Assembly: GCF_029688845.1 (NCBI RefSeq)
Contig: NZ_JARUKW010000028.1
Coordinates: 1 to 37,024, forward strand
Source of the DNA: Natronococcus sp. A-GB1
GTDB taxonomy: Archaea; Halobacteriota; Halobacteria; Halobacteriales; Natrialbaceae
Length of the DNA: 37,024 bases
Direction: 5' to 3'
This document shows positions 14,364 to 21,365 of this stretch, piece by piece (the first letter of the stretch is position 1; each line of letters starts with the position of its first letter). The notes under the pieces were generated by a model, which ran no database searches, was not told the origin of the DNA, and worked only from the letters and a program-made list of their open reading frames with translations. The position numbers were made by a program, and so were the translations under genes.

Positions 14364-16048
14364 TATTCAGACACCTCCATCGCTCCGTCGACGATTCCCT
14401 CGATGAGATCGAAGAAGACGACGTAGTCCGGAGCCACGCCGAACAGGAGCATCAGCGTCGCGGTGGTCATCAGCGGGACGAGCAGCAACGGCGTCGTCTC
14501 CCCGCCGCGCCAGTCGGAGCGGTCCCATCCGTCCGCTGGTGGGAGCTCGGGACGACCGTGGTGGTCGTGGTCCTCGTGCTGGTCGTCGTCCGGGGACGTG
14601 CCTCCGTCTGGACGGTACGCCCGCTCGCCGGGCGAGCCGCCGAAGGGGTTCTCGAGCACCGGCTTCTGGCCGGCGGCGTCTTCGGACTCGAAAAACGCCG
14701 TGTAGACGATCGGCCAGAAGTAGCCAACGTTCAGCGCCCCCGAAATGACGAGCAGCGGGACGACCAGCAGGTAGCCCGCTTCGGCCCCGCCCCAGATGAG
14801 GTGCCACTTGCTGACGAAACCGGCCATTAGCGGGATGCCGGCCATGCTGAAGCTGGCGAGGCCGAACGCACCCATCGTGATCGGCATCCGCTTGCCGACC
14901 CCGGCCATTTCGCTGATGTACTTGACGTCGAGCTGGACGTACAGCGCACCGGCACACAGGAACAGCGTCAGCTTCGAGAACGCGTGTGCCGGGATGTGGA
15001 GTAACCCACCCATCAGTCCCATCTGAGACAGCAGGGAGAGCCCGAGGACGATGTATGACAGTTGTGCGATCGTCGAGTACGCCAGTCGTGCTTTGAGATT
15101 GTCCTGGCGGAGCGCGAACAGACTCGCGATGAGGATCGTCGCGCCGGCAGCGATCGTCAGCGGCAGCCCCATGCCGATGTCGGCGACCGCCCCGGGTCCG
15201 AAGACGTCGATTACGGTTCGCGCGACGCCGAACGCACCGGCCTTGACGACCGCGACCGCGTGCAACAGCCCCGAAACCGGCGTCGGCGCGACCATCGCAC
15301 TGGGCAGCCAGGAGTGAAACGGCATCACGCCGGCCTTCACCGCGAAGCCACCGGCAAGCAGCGCGAAGGCCCCACGTGCGGCCCACGGATCGGCTGCCGC
15401 AACTTCCGCGATTCCCTCGATGCCGCCTCGAGTGAACGTGATGCTGCCGGTCAGCCAGTAGATCGCGAGCATTCCGCCGAAGATCGCCAGTCCCCCCGAG
15501 AGCGCGTACGCGAGATATTTGTATCCCGAAATCCGGGCCTCCTCGGATTCGTCATGGGCGACCAGTGGGTAGGTCGCGAGCGTCAGCACCTCGTAGAAGA
15601 CCAGCAGCATGAACAGGTTCGAGGCGAACGCGACGCCGAGCGCCGCGCCGACGCTGGCACACAGCATCGCGAAGAAGCGCGTCTGGAACGGCTCGTGGTG
15701 GCCGCGCATGTAGCCGATACTGTAGATCGCGGTCACCACGTAGAGGCCGCTGGCGACGAGGGCAAAGAGCATGCCGAGCTCGTCGGCCCGGAGCATGAGC
15801 TCGATACCCTCGACGAAGAATCCGAGGTCGGTTTCGTGGACTCGCCCCTCGAGGACGTCCGGAACCATGCTGGCCACGATCCCGAACATCGCCACGGCGG
15901 CGAGGATCGACCACCCCTCGCGGACGTTTGGTCGGTTCTTCGAGAGGAAGATCAGCCCGACGGTGAGCAGCGGGACGAGCAGTACGGCGAGCGGTCGCAG
16001 CGAGTCGACGGTCTCGGTCCCGGCGCTCGCAACGATCGCCTCAGTCAT
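14363..16048 (-). CDS. mnhD: Mrp/Mnh antiporter subunit D (NuoL/M-type), first copy
   Basis: This 561-residue antiporter subunit follows mnhC directly, as MrpD does in canonical operons. It shows LLVFYEVLTLATYPLVAH (Glu helix), FAVKAGVMPFHSWLPSAMVA (Lys/His helix), IPAHAFSKLTLFLCAG, and MAGVGKRMPITMGAFG with GIPLMAGFVSKWHLIWGG. A hydrophilic insert at ~470-515 is rich in Asp and His (DDDQHEDHDHHG) and lies between the last two helices; it is not usual for the family. I chose the ATG at 16048 over the GTG at 16057 because GGAGGTGA lies ~7 nt before the ATG. It overlaps the mnhC stop region by 8 nt. Confidence 0.9.
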   Translation of the reverse strand: MTEAIVASAGTETVDSLRPLAVLLVPLLTVGLIFLSKNRPNVREGWSILAAVAMFGIVASMVPDVLEGRVHETDLGFFVEGIELMLRADELGMLFALVASGLYVVTAIYSIGYMRGHHEPFQTRFFAMLCASVGAALGVAFASNLFMLLVFYEVLTLATYPLVAHDESEEARISGYKYLAYALSGGLAIFGGMLAIYWLTGSITFTRGGIEGIAEVAAADPWAARGAFALLAGGFAVKAGVMPFHSWLPSAMVAPTPVSGLLHAVAVVKAGAFGVARTVIDVFGPGAVADIGMGLPLTIAAGATILIASLFALRQDNLKARLAYSTIAQLSYIVLGLSLLSQMGLMGGLLHIPAHAFSKLTLFLCAGALYVQLDVKYISEMAGVGKRMPITMGAFGLASFSMAGIPLMAGFVSKWHLIWGGAEAGYLLVVPLLVISGALNVGYFWPIVYTAFFESEDAAGQKPVLENPFGGSPGERAYRPDGGTSPDDDQHEDHDHHGRPELPPADGWDRSDWRGGETTPLLLVPLMTTATLMLLFGVAPDYVVFFDLIEGIVDGAMEVSE

Positions 16049-16430
16049 CGCCTTCACCTCCCGTATTCGTATCGTCGCCCTCGCTGGCAGCGATCATCGC
16101 TTCGATCTCGCGAGTGTCCAACGTTCCGAACTCGGAGTAGAGCCGGATCACGAGCGCGAGCGCGAGCGCCGTCAGCGAAACGCCGACGACAATCGCCGTC
16201 AGGACGAGCACGTGAACCATCGGGTTGGAGTACGGCTCGCCGAGTCCGATGATCGGCGGGTTCGCGCCCTCGACGTAGCCGATCGTCACGAGCATCAGAT
16301 AGACCGAAATCTGGGCGAAGTTGAGCCCGATTACCTTCTTGATGAGGTTCGGGTTGTCGATCATCATGTACGTTCCGATCAGAAACAGCGTGAACGCCGC
16401 CAGATAGTAGTGATAGGTTCCCTCGATCAT
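16041..16430 (-). CDS. mnhC: Mrp/Mnh antiporter subunit C (NuoK-like)
   Basis: This 129-residue protein has three hydrophobic helices: YLAAFTLFLIGTYMMI, IGLNFAQISVYLMLVTIGYV and VLVLTAIVVGVSLTALALAL. It is the NuoK/MnhC fold, with NPNLIKKVIGLNF between helices 1 and 2 and NPMVHVLVLTAIVVG in the typical place. A short acidic C-terminal tail follows. The ATG at 16430 overlaps the mnhB stop by 4 nt (ATGA). It forms part of the membrane core next to the MnhD subunits. Confidence 0.93.
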   Translation of the reverse strand: MIEGTYHYYLAAFTLFLIGTYMMIDNPNLIKKVIGLNFAQISVYLMLVTIGYVEGANPPIIGLGEPYSNPMVHVLVLTAIVVGVSLTALALALVIRLYSEFGTLDTREIEAMIAASEGDDTNTGGEGDD

Positions 16431-17149
16431 GCGTTGTCTCCTCCGTTTCCGTTACCGTTCTCGCTCGTGGCGTTCCCGTCCTTCTCGGCCTTCTCGTAGC
16501 CGGCCGCGAGCCAGATCACGAGTCCGGTGATCACGCCACTGACGAGGGCGGCGATCGCGACCTCGGCGAGCTTGACCATGTCTTCGACCGACAGCGGGAA
16601 GACGAACAGCTCGAGGATCGCGCCCCCGAGTGGGACTGCGGCGACGGCGATCCCACCGAACAGGAACGCGCCGAGTACGAACAGTCCGGCCAGCCCCAGT
16701 GGATCGATCCACTTGCGGGTCGGGTCGAAGCCGAACGCCAGCCCGATCAGAACGATCGCCGACGCCATCACGACGCCACCCTGGAACGCGCCGCCAGGAA
16801 GGCTAGTTCCGAACAGGGTCAGATAGACACCGAACGCCACGACGAACGGCGTCAGGATCCGCGCTACCGTCTTGACGACGGGAGTCTGGATGACCGGCGA
16901 CGTGGTCTTTTCGACGCGCTCGTCGACGACCCCTCCGGAGCGGGCGTCTTCGGCTGTATCCTGCGTCTCCGTCCGCGGCTTCTCTTCGGTAACCGCCTCT
17001 TTCGGATCGGGATCGTCCTCGGGAACGTAGCCGTGGACGTCCTCGTCGGCGGCGTTAGCATCGGTGCCGCCGTCGGGGCGCGATTCCGAGGTGGAGTCCA
17101 TCCCGTCGTCGCTCTTGTCGACATCGCGGGGTGTGTCGTCACCAGTCAT
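16427..17149 (-). CDS. mnhB: Mrp/Mnh antiporter subunit B with long acidic N-terminal extension
   Basis: This is a 240-residue protein. Residues ~1-82 are a very acidic, low-complexity, probably disordered cytoplasmic extension. From ~85 on is the MnhB domain, with four helices and the signature SPVIQTPVVKTVARILTPFV, then FGTSLPGGAFQGGVVMASA. Typical MnhB proteins are about 140-150 residues, so the extension is unusual. I chose the ATG at 17149 because GGGAGGA lies 7 nt before it and it overlaps the preceding stop by 4 nt. The long extension upstream of the domain uses normal haloarchaeal codons. Its function is unknown. Confidence 0.9.
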   Translation of the reverse strand: MTGDDTPRDVDKSDDGMDSTSESRPDGGTDANAADEDVHGYVPEDDPDPKEAVTEEKPRTETQDTAEDARSGGVVDERVEKTTSPVIQTPVVKTVARILTPFVVAFGVYLTLFGTSLPGGAFQGGVVMASAIVLIGLAFGFDPTRKWIDPLGLAGLFVLGAFLFGGIAVAAVPLGGAILELFVFPLSVEDMVKLAEVAIAALVSGVITGLVIWLAAGYEKAEKDGNATSENGNGNGGDNA

Positions 17150-17760
17150 AGGATGTCCTCCCGTTCGAGTACGACGAGAATGCTTACTGCTGCGGCGAAC
17201 GCGACGATAAGTTCGCCGAGCGTGTCCAGTCCGCGATAGACGACGAGCACCGAGACGACCGCGTTGGGAAATCCGGCCTCCTCGAGCGTGTTCTCGATAT
17301 AGTGGCCGTACGGCGTGAGCTGGCCATCGGCGTAGGTCTCGGCGACCGCGGGCGCGTTCTCGGCGCCGACGGGCTCGAGCGAGAGGATGACGTAGCCCAG
17401 CGGGATCGCGAGGGCACCGACCATCATCAGCGCCGGTACGTTGATCGAACGGAAGGGGCCGTCGGCGGCGCTCCCGCCGTCGGTTTCGGCGGTTCGAGCG
17501 CCGGTCTCTTCGCTCTCGCCGGACATGCCCGTCGTTTTCATCACGGTGATCAGGAACAGTACCGACGTGACGCCGGCGCCGACTGCCGCTTCGATCAGCG
17601 CGACGTCCGGCGCGGCCAGTAGGACCCAGATCACCGCGATTCCGAGGGTGAACGCGGCGAACGTAACGATCGCGCCGACGATGTCGCGCGCGAACGCGAC
17701 CAGCACTGCGGCCGCGACGACGAACAGGATGAGTGCGAGCTCGAGTCCAAGCCACATCAT
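17146..17760 (-). CDS. Mrp-type subunit equivalent to the C-terminal part of MrpA (MbhD + MbhE fused)
   Basis: This 204-residue membrane protein has the DUF4040/MbhD domain in residues 1-75, with the signature VLLAAPDVALIEAAVGAGVT and VLFLITVMK. A soluble acidic linker comes next, and then an MbhE-type domain from ~108 ending PNAVVSVLVVYRGLDTLGEL, IVAFAAAVSILVVLE. In bacterial Mrp these two units form the C-terminal end of the long MrpA protein; here they are a separate gene. The start overlaps the mnhG stop by 4 nt at 17757-17760. Two adjacent ATG codons (17760 and 17757) make the exact start uncertain by one residue. Confidence 0.87.
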   Translation of the reverse strand: MMWLGLELALILFVVAAAVLVAFARDIVGAIVTFAAFTLGIAVIWVLLAAPDVALIEAAVGAGVTSVLFLITVMKTTGMSGESEETGARTAETDGGSAADGPFRSINVPALMMVGALAIPLGYVILSLEPVGAENAPAVAETYADGQLTPYGHYIENTLEEAGFPNAVVSVLVVYRGLDTLGELIVAFAAAVSILVVLEREDIL

Positions 17761-18098
17761 GGCGAGTCACCTCCGCGTTCCGCGGCGGAGTCGTTCTTAT
17801 CGGTCGTCCAGACCTCGACGTCCTGACTGTACGCGGCACGGGTGATCGAGTGGGCTGCCGTCGGGTTCGTGATGTAGATGAACACGAGCAGCAGGGCCGT
17901 TCGAAGAATCTCGCCCGTGGTGCCGAAGTAGATCCCGACGGCGACGATCGTGAACCCGGCACCGAGCGTGTCGGCCTTGGTCGCTGCGTGCGAGCGCGTG
18001 TAGACGTCCGGAAGGCGGAGCACGCCGACGGCGGCGACCAGCGTGAAGAACACGCCAAGCGCCACGAAGAGGACGATGGTAGCCGTTAACAGCGTCAT
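17757..18098 (-). CDS. mnhG: Mrp/Mnh antiporter subunit G
   Basis: This 113-residue protein has three hydrophobic helices and the MnhG/PhaG signature VGVLRLPDVYTRSHAATKAD, then TLGAGFTIVAVGIYFG. A short soluble tail follows. The ATG at 18098 overlaps the mnhF stop (ATGA); an upstream GTG at 18104 is possible, but GAGGTGA is better spaced for the ATG. It is a structural subunit of the Mrp membrane complex. Confidence 0.93.
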   Translation of the reverse strand: MTLLTATIVLFVALGVFFTLVAAVGVLRLPDVYTRSHAATKADTLGAGFTIVAVGIYFGTTGEILRTALLLVFIYITNPTAAHSITRAAYSQDVEVWTTDKNDSAAERGGDSP

Positions 18099-18379
18099 CG
18101 CCACTTCACCTCCTCGGCCCGGTAGGAGAACCGACCGACCGCCAGACTCAGGACGAAGTTGAGGATGGCGTAGACGATGGCGATGTCCAGATACTCCGGC
18201 CGATCGAGTCCGGCCGCGATCAGCGCCAGGATGATGACGGTGCTGGTCCCGATCACGTTGATCGCAACTACCCGGTCATGCGTCGTCGGGCCGGCTACGA
18301 CACGGTACAACACCGCAACCGCAAGGACCACGACGATCGCCGCGCCGAGTATCATGGCCGCGTTGGCAAGGTCAGTCAT
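18095..18379 (-). CDS. mnhF: Mrp/Mnh antiporter subunit F
   Basis: This 94-residue protein has three helices: AAMILGAAIVVVLAVAVLYR, IGTSTVIILALIAAGLDRPE and YLDIAIVYAILNFVLSLAVG. The family motif GPTTHDRVVAINVIG sits between helices 1 and 2. The ATG at 18379 is preceded by GGAGGTGAGG and overlaps the mnhE end by 8 nt. The longer upstream frame is an extension over mnhE and is rejected. Confidence 0.92.
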   Translation of the reverse strand: MTDLANAAMILGAAIVVVLAVAVLYRVVAGPTTHDRVVAINVIGTSTVIILALIAAGLDRPEYLDIAIVYAILNFVLSLAVGRFSYRAEEVKWR

Positions 18380-19442
18380 CGGCCTCACCTCCGGATTCAT
18401 CTCCAGCGCTCGCTCCGGCTCCGGCGACGGCGTCGGCCGACTGCACGACCGGTTCCATGTCGCCTCGAGCGAGTGGTCCGGGAAGATCGGCCCCCTCGCG
18501 GCCGTAAAAGAGGATCCGAACCGCCCGCTCATGAAGCCCCTCGGCGAGGTCCTTGCGGGCCGAGGGTGCCAGGGAGTGGACGAGCAGTTCGCTCCCGACG
18601 GTGTCGACCGTCAGCGTCCCCGGCGTCAGCGTGACGCTGTTGGCGAAGGCGGTTACGGAGAGGCCGTCGCCGACTGCGGCGTCGACCCGGTCGAGACAGG
18701 GGTCGATCGGTAGCGACGGGTGCAAAACGACGTAGGCGAACTGGACGTTCGCCTTGGCGATCTCCCACAGCAGGTAAGGAACGAACACCACGCCGCGACC
18801 GAGTGTCGCCAGCGCGGAGCCGACGTGGGGCGTCCGCTCGAACGCGACGTTCCGCAGGAGCACGGCGGTGATCAGTGCGGTCACGGCCCCGGTCCAGAGC
18901 GCAAACGGATAGGTCGGACCACCCAGCGCGACGTAGAATCCGAACGCCATGGCCGCGATGACGCCGCCGCGAATCAGCTCCGGACCGGTCGGTCGCCAGC
19001 TTCTCGAGACCGGCGCAACCTCGTACCGGATGTTCGACTCGGCCAGCACCGTTTCCATGTTCTGCAGGACGTGTGCGGTTGCATCGACGGAGTAGTCGGG
19101 ATCGATAATCACCCGGTCGAGATCGTGTTCTGCGACGTAGTCGACCAGTAGCTCGAAGTGGTTCACCGGGTCGGCGAAGTACTCGTCGGTGCCGAGCATA
19201 CTCGTCCGGATCGAGACGCCGCTGCCGGCTGCCTCGGTCGCGTACCTCTCGGCCGTCGAAAGAAGCGTCTCGTCACGGTCGAGACCCTCATCGCCGACGT
19301 GGTGGCCCGGGGCCGTGAGGACGAGATGGACGGCGCCGCCGCCGCCATCTCCCCTCTCGACCGCGTCGACGGCGTACTCGACCGTCTCCTCGAGCGTCGG
19401 CGATGGGCTCACCGGAACGAGCACGCCGTTCGTGTCGCTCAC
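18372..19442 (-). CDS. mnhE: Mrp/Mnh antiporter subunit E with N-terminal UspA-like domain
   Basis: This 356-residue protein is about twice the usual MnhE length (~160). Residues ~5-150 read as a Usp-like alpha/beta domain: GVLVPVSPSPTLEETVEYAV at the start, a VHLVLTAPGHH strand, and YVAEHDLDRVIIDPDYSVDA near the end. From ~170 the MnhE domain follows, with helices at VIAAMAFGFYVALGG, GAVTALITAVLL and FVPYLLWEIAKANVQFAYVV. The MnhE signature LHPSLPIDPCL and the later SVTLTPGTLTVDT are present. It starts at GTG 19442 behind GGAGGTG and is the first gene of the operon. The Usp part could sense nucleotides or stress and tune the antiporter (inference). Confidence 0.88.
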   Translation of the reverse strand: MSDTNGVLVPVSPSPTLEETVEYAVDAVERGDGGGGAVHLVLTAPGHHVGDEGLDRDETLLSTAERYATEAAGSGVSIRTSMLGTDEYFADPVNHFELLVDYVAEHDLDRVIIDPDYSVDATAHVLQNMETVLAESNIRYEVAPVSRSWRPTGPELIRGGVIAAMAFGFYVALGGPTYPFALWTGAVTALITAVLLRNVAFERTPHVGSALATLGRGVVFVPYLLWEIAKANVQFAYVVLHPSLPIDPCLDRVDAAVGDGLSVTAFANSVTLTPGTLTVDTVGSELLVHSLAPSARKDLAEGLHERAVRILFYGREGADLPGPLARGDMEPVVQSADAVAGAGASAGDESGGEADD

Positions 19443-20025
19443 GTTGCCCACCTCCGTCGGTACTTCCGACCCGCATCGACCGGGCGGCACGAGGGGACGA
19501 TCGACGCGGGCGTTCGGTCGTTGGTCCCACGGGAGACCGCCTGTCGAACGGCCACCGTGTCCGACAGCGGTACGTGCAGGCGCTCAGCTGCCACCGCAGA
19601 TTCCTCCTGGTGACCGTCGTTTGCTACTCATAGCTCTCTTCTCGTTAGTCGGACCAAGCGCCAGACGTAGGAAAACTATTTCGTTATCCGCCGACGCGAA
19701 GGGAATCGATAAATAGCCGGAAGCAGCGCTTCGTTGTTGTTGCCCGACGTCTAATATCGGCAATCGCCCTCCATATGTTAGATTCTCCGCGATCATATCG
19801 TGTGGACCGGACGCACACCCCCGATTCGAGTGCGGACGCCGCGACGTCCCCACTGCGTGCCCGCCAACTCGAGTCGAGTAGAGAGCAAGCGTTTACAATG
19901 AATCGACCGATCGTCCGGGTGACGATCGTATAGACGCGATAACCGCGGAGGTCGCTGTCGTCGACCGGTTCAGTATCGAACCACAACCTTTACAACTATA
20001 CTTTCAGTAGTCAAATTTGATTTGC
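19443..20025. promoter_or_regulatory. Divergent regulatory region between mnhE and cbtB
   Basis: These 583 bp hold no gene I can support. On the minus side, TATA-like sequences lie near 19671-19680 and 19708-19716, but they would give the Mrp operon a leader of about 230-270 nt. On the plus side, TTTACAAC (19989-19996) is about 30 nt before the cbtB start. A 10-bp palindrome next to cbtB is listed separately. I see no cobalamin-riboswitch-like conserved box, though this was checked by eye only. Confidence 0.4.
20011..20024 (+). promoter_or_regulatory. Palindrome next to the cbtB start, candidate operator
   Basis: TCAAATTTGA (20011-20020) is a perfect 10-bp palindrome ending 5 nt before the cbtB ATG. 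The overlapping CAAAT-TTG-ATTTG gives an alternative inverted repeat. It lies where a repressor would block a short-leader transcript, downstream of TTTACAAC. The regulator is unknown. Confidence 0.45.
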
Positions 20026-20208
20026 ATGGCTGGAGAAACCGTTGCCGACCGAATCGACGCCGCACGGGCGGTGCTAACGCCGATCCAGGCCGCAACCGGT
20101 CTGACGTTCGCCGCGGGGATCGCGTTCGTCCTCGTGTTCCTGCAGGACCCGCTCGCACACGACGCAATGCACAACTTCCGGCACGCAGCGGGGATCACCT
20201 GCCACTGA
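20026..20208 (+). CDS. cbtB: Cobalt transporter small subunit CbtB
   Basis: This 60-residue protein has one hydrophobic helix (TGLTFAAGIAFVLVFLQ) and the C-terminal metal-binding pattern HDAMHNFRHAAGITCH that marks CbtB. It acts with CbtA as a predicted cobalt importer tied to cobalamin synthesis. I chose the ATG at 20026 because it matches family length and lies right after the palindrome. Its stop is 4 nt before the cbtA start, so the two are one operon. Cobalt specificity is inferred from the family. Confidence 0.88.
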   Translation: MAGETVADRIDAARAVLTPIQAATGLTFAAGIAFVLVFLQDPLAHDAMHNFRHAAGITCH

Positions 20209-20212
20209 ACCG

Positions 20213-20956
20213 ATGCTCTACGACTACCTCCGCCGGGGCGTGCAGGCGGGCGTGATCGCCGGCCTCGCGTACGGGCTGTTCATGGCGTTCGTCGCGAATC
20301 CGCTCAGCGAGTACCTTCACCACGCACAACACGACCACGGCCACGATCACGGTCACGGCCACGACCACGCCCACGCCGTCTCCGAAACGACGACGGCGAT
20401 CGTCAGTGTCGGGAGCGGCGTCCTCTGGGCGATCTTCCTCGGCGGCGTCTTCGCGATCGCGCTGTACTTCCTCGAGCCAGCGCTTCCCGGCCGGGGTGCG
20501 AGCAGCGCGTTCGTCCTCGCCGGTGCCGGATTCCTGACCGTGTCGGCGACGCCATGGCTCGTCCTCCCGCCCGCGGCCCCCGGCGCGGAGCAGCTGTACA
20601 CCGTCGAGATACGACTGGCGATCTACGTCGGGCTCGTTGCACTCGGCGCGTTCGTCTCGGTCGCCGCGATCGGTTCGTACGGGCGGGTCGCGTCCCGACA
20701 CCGGGCGCTCGGGCTCGTCGCCGCCACGGTGCCGATCGTCGCGACCGCGGTCGTCCTCTCGACGGTCGCGCCGACGATCGTGAGCCACCCCGAGCTGGCC
20801 GGCGAACTCGTCTCGGCGTACCAGGCAATGGCCGCACTGAGCCAGGCCGCGATCTGGGCGATCCTCGCCGCGTCGGTGAGCTGGCTCGAGCGCCGTGAGG
20901 CGACGTCGACAGCCGGTGTCGTCGGCCCGAACGACCGTCGCTCGACGAGTTCCTGA
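20213..20956 (+). CDS. cbtA: Cobalt transporter CbtA family membrane protein
   Basis: This 247-residue membrane protein begins MLYDYLRRGVQAGVIAGLAY, the CbtA start. After the first helix it has a His/Asp-rich loop (HDHGHDHGHGHDHAHA, ~43-60), well suited to gathering Co2+ or Ni2+. About five to six further hydrophobic segments follow, including WLVLPPAAPGAEQLYTVEIR, the family's conserved central region. It follows cbtB and precedes a ferredoxin-like gene by 2 nt, so all three are probably co-transcribed. The C-terminal ~30 residues are polar. Confidence 0.88.
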   Translation: MLYDYLRRGVQAGVIAGLAYGLFMAFVANPLSEYLHHAQHDHGHDHGHGHDHAHAVSETTTAIVSVGSGVLWAIFLGGVFAIALYFLEPALPGRGASSAFVLAGAGFLTVSATPWLVLPPAAPGAEQLYTVEIRLAIYVGLVALGAFVSVAAIGSYGRVASRHRALGLVAATVPIVATAVVLSTVAPTIVSHPELAGELVSAYQAMAALSQAAIWAILAASVSWLERREATSTAGVVGPNDRRSTSS

Positions 20957-20958
20957 TC

Positions 20959-21339
20959 ATGCAACGACAAACAACCCGACAGCGGGAGCGCCTCGGCTCG
21001 TGTGTGCTCGTCTGTACGAACGATCGCGACTCGGAGTACGCCTGCTGTGGCGACGTCGGCGCCGAGGAGACGCTCGCGGCGGTCACATCCTGGCTCCGCG
21101 AGCGTGGTGCGTTCTGGTCGCCGATCGGCGTCACGACAACCGGCTGTCTCGGCCTCTGTAGCGAGGACGGGGCGGCGATCGCGATCCAGCCCCGCGACGA
21201 GTGGTACGCCGACGTCACCCCGGAAGACGTACCCGAACTGCTCGAACGCGAGTTCGGTCCGAACGCCGACTCGATCGACCAGCGGGCGGTCGATGCGGAC
21301 GGTAGCGACTCGCTCGGTGCAACTCACCCCGTCGATTGA
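20959..21339 (+). CDS. Thioredoxin-like (2Fe-2S) ferredoxin linked to cobalt transport
   Basis: This 126-residue protein's domain spans ~12-105. Cysteines are placed as C15-x3-C19, an adjacent CC pair at ~29-30 (EYACCGDVGAEE), and TTTGCLGLCSEDGAAIAIQP with two more. The pattern and the strand-helix layout match small thioredoxin-fold [2Fe-2S] ferredoxins. An acidic tail follows. It starts 2 nt after the cbtA stop. Such proteins sit near cobalamin or CbtA genes in other haloarchaea as far as I recall, which suggests an electron donor for cobalt reduction (inference). It is not a plant-type ferredoxin. Confidence 0.75.
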   Translation: MQRQTTRQRERLGSCVLVCTNDRDSEYACCGDVGAEETLAAVTSWLRERGAFWSPIGVTTTGCLGLCSEDGAAIAIQPRDEWYADVTPEDVPELLEREFGPNADSIDQRAVDADGSDSLGATHPVD

Positions 21340-21365
21340 TCCTGCTGGGCATCGTTACTGCTCGT

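Noticed and set aside
19443-20025. Cobalamin riboswitch upstream of cbtB
   Set aside because: No B12-box-like conserved sequence is visible by eye and such riboswitches are not usual in haloarchaea. A covariance scan would settle it.
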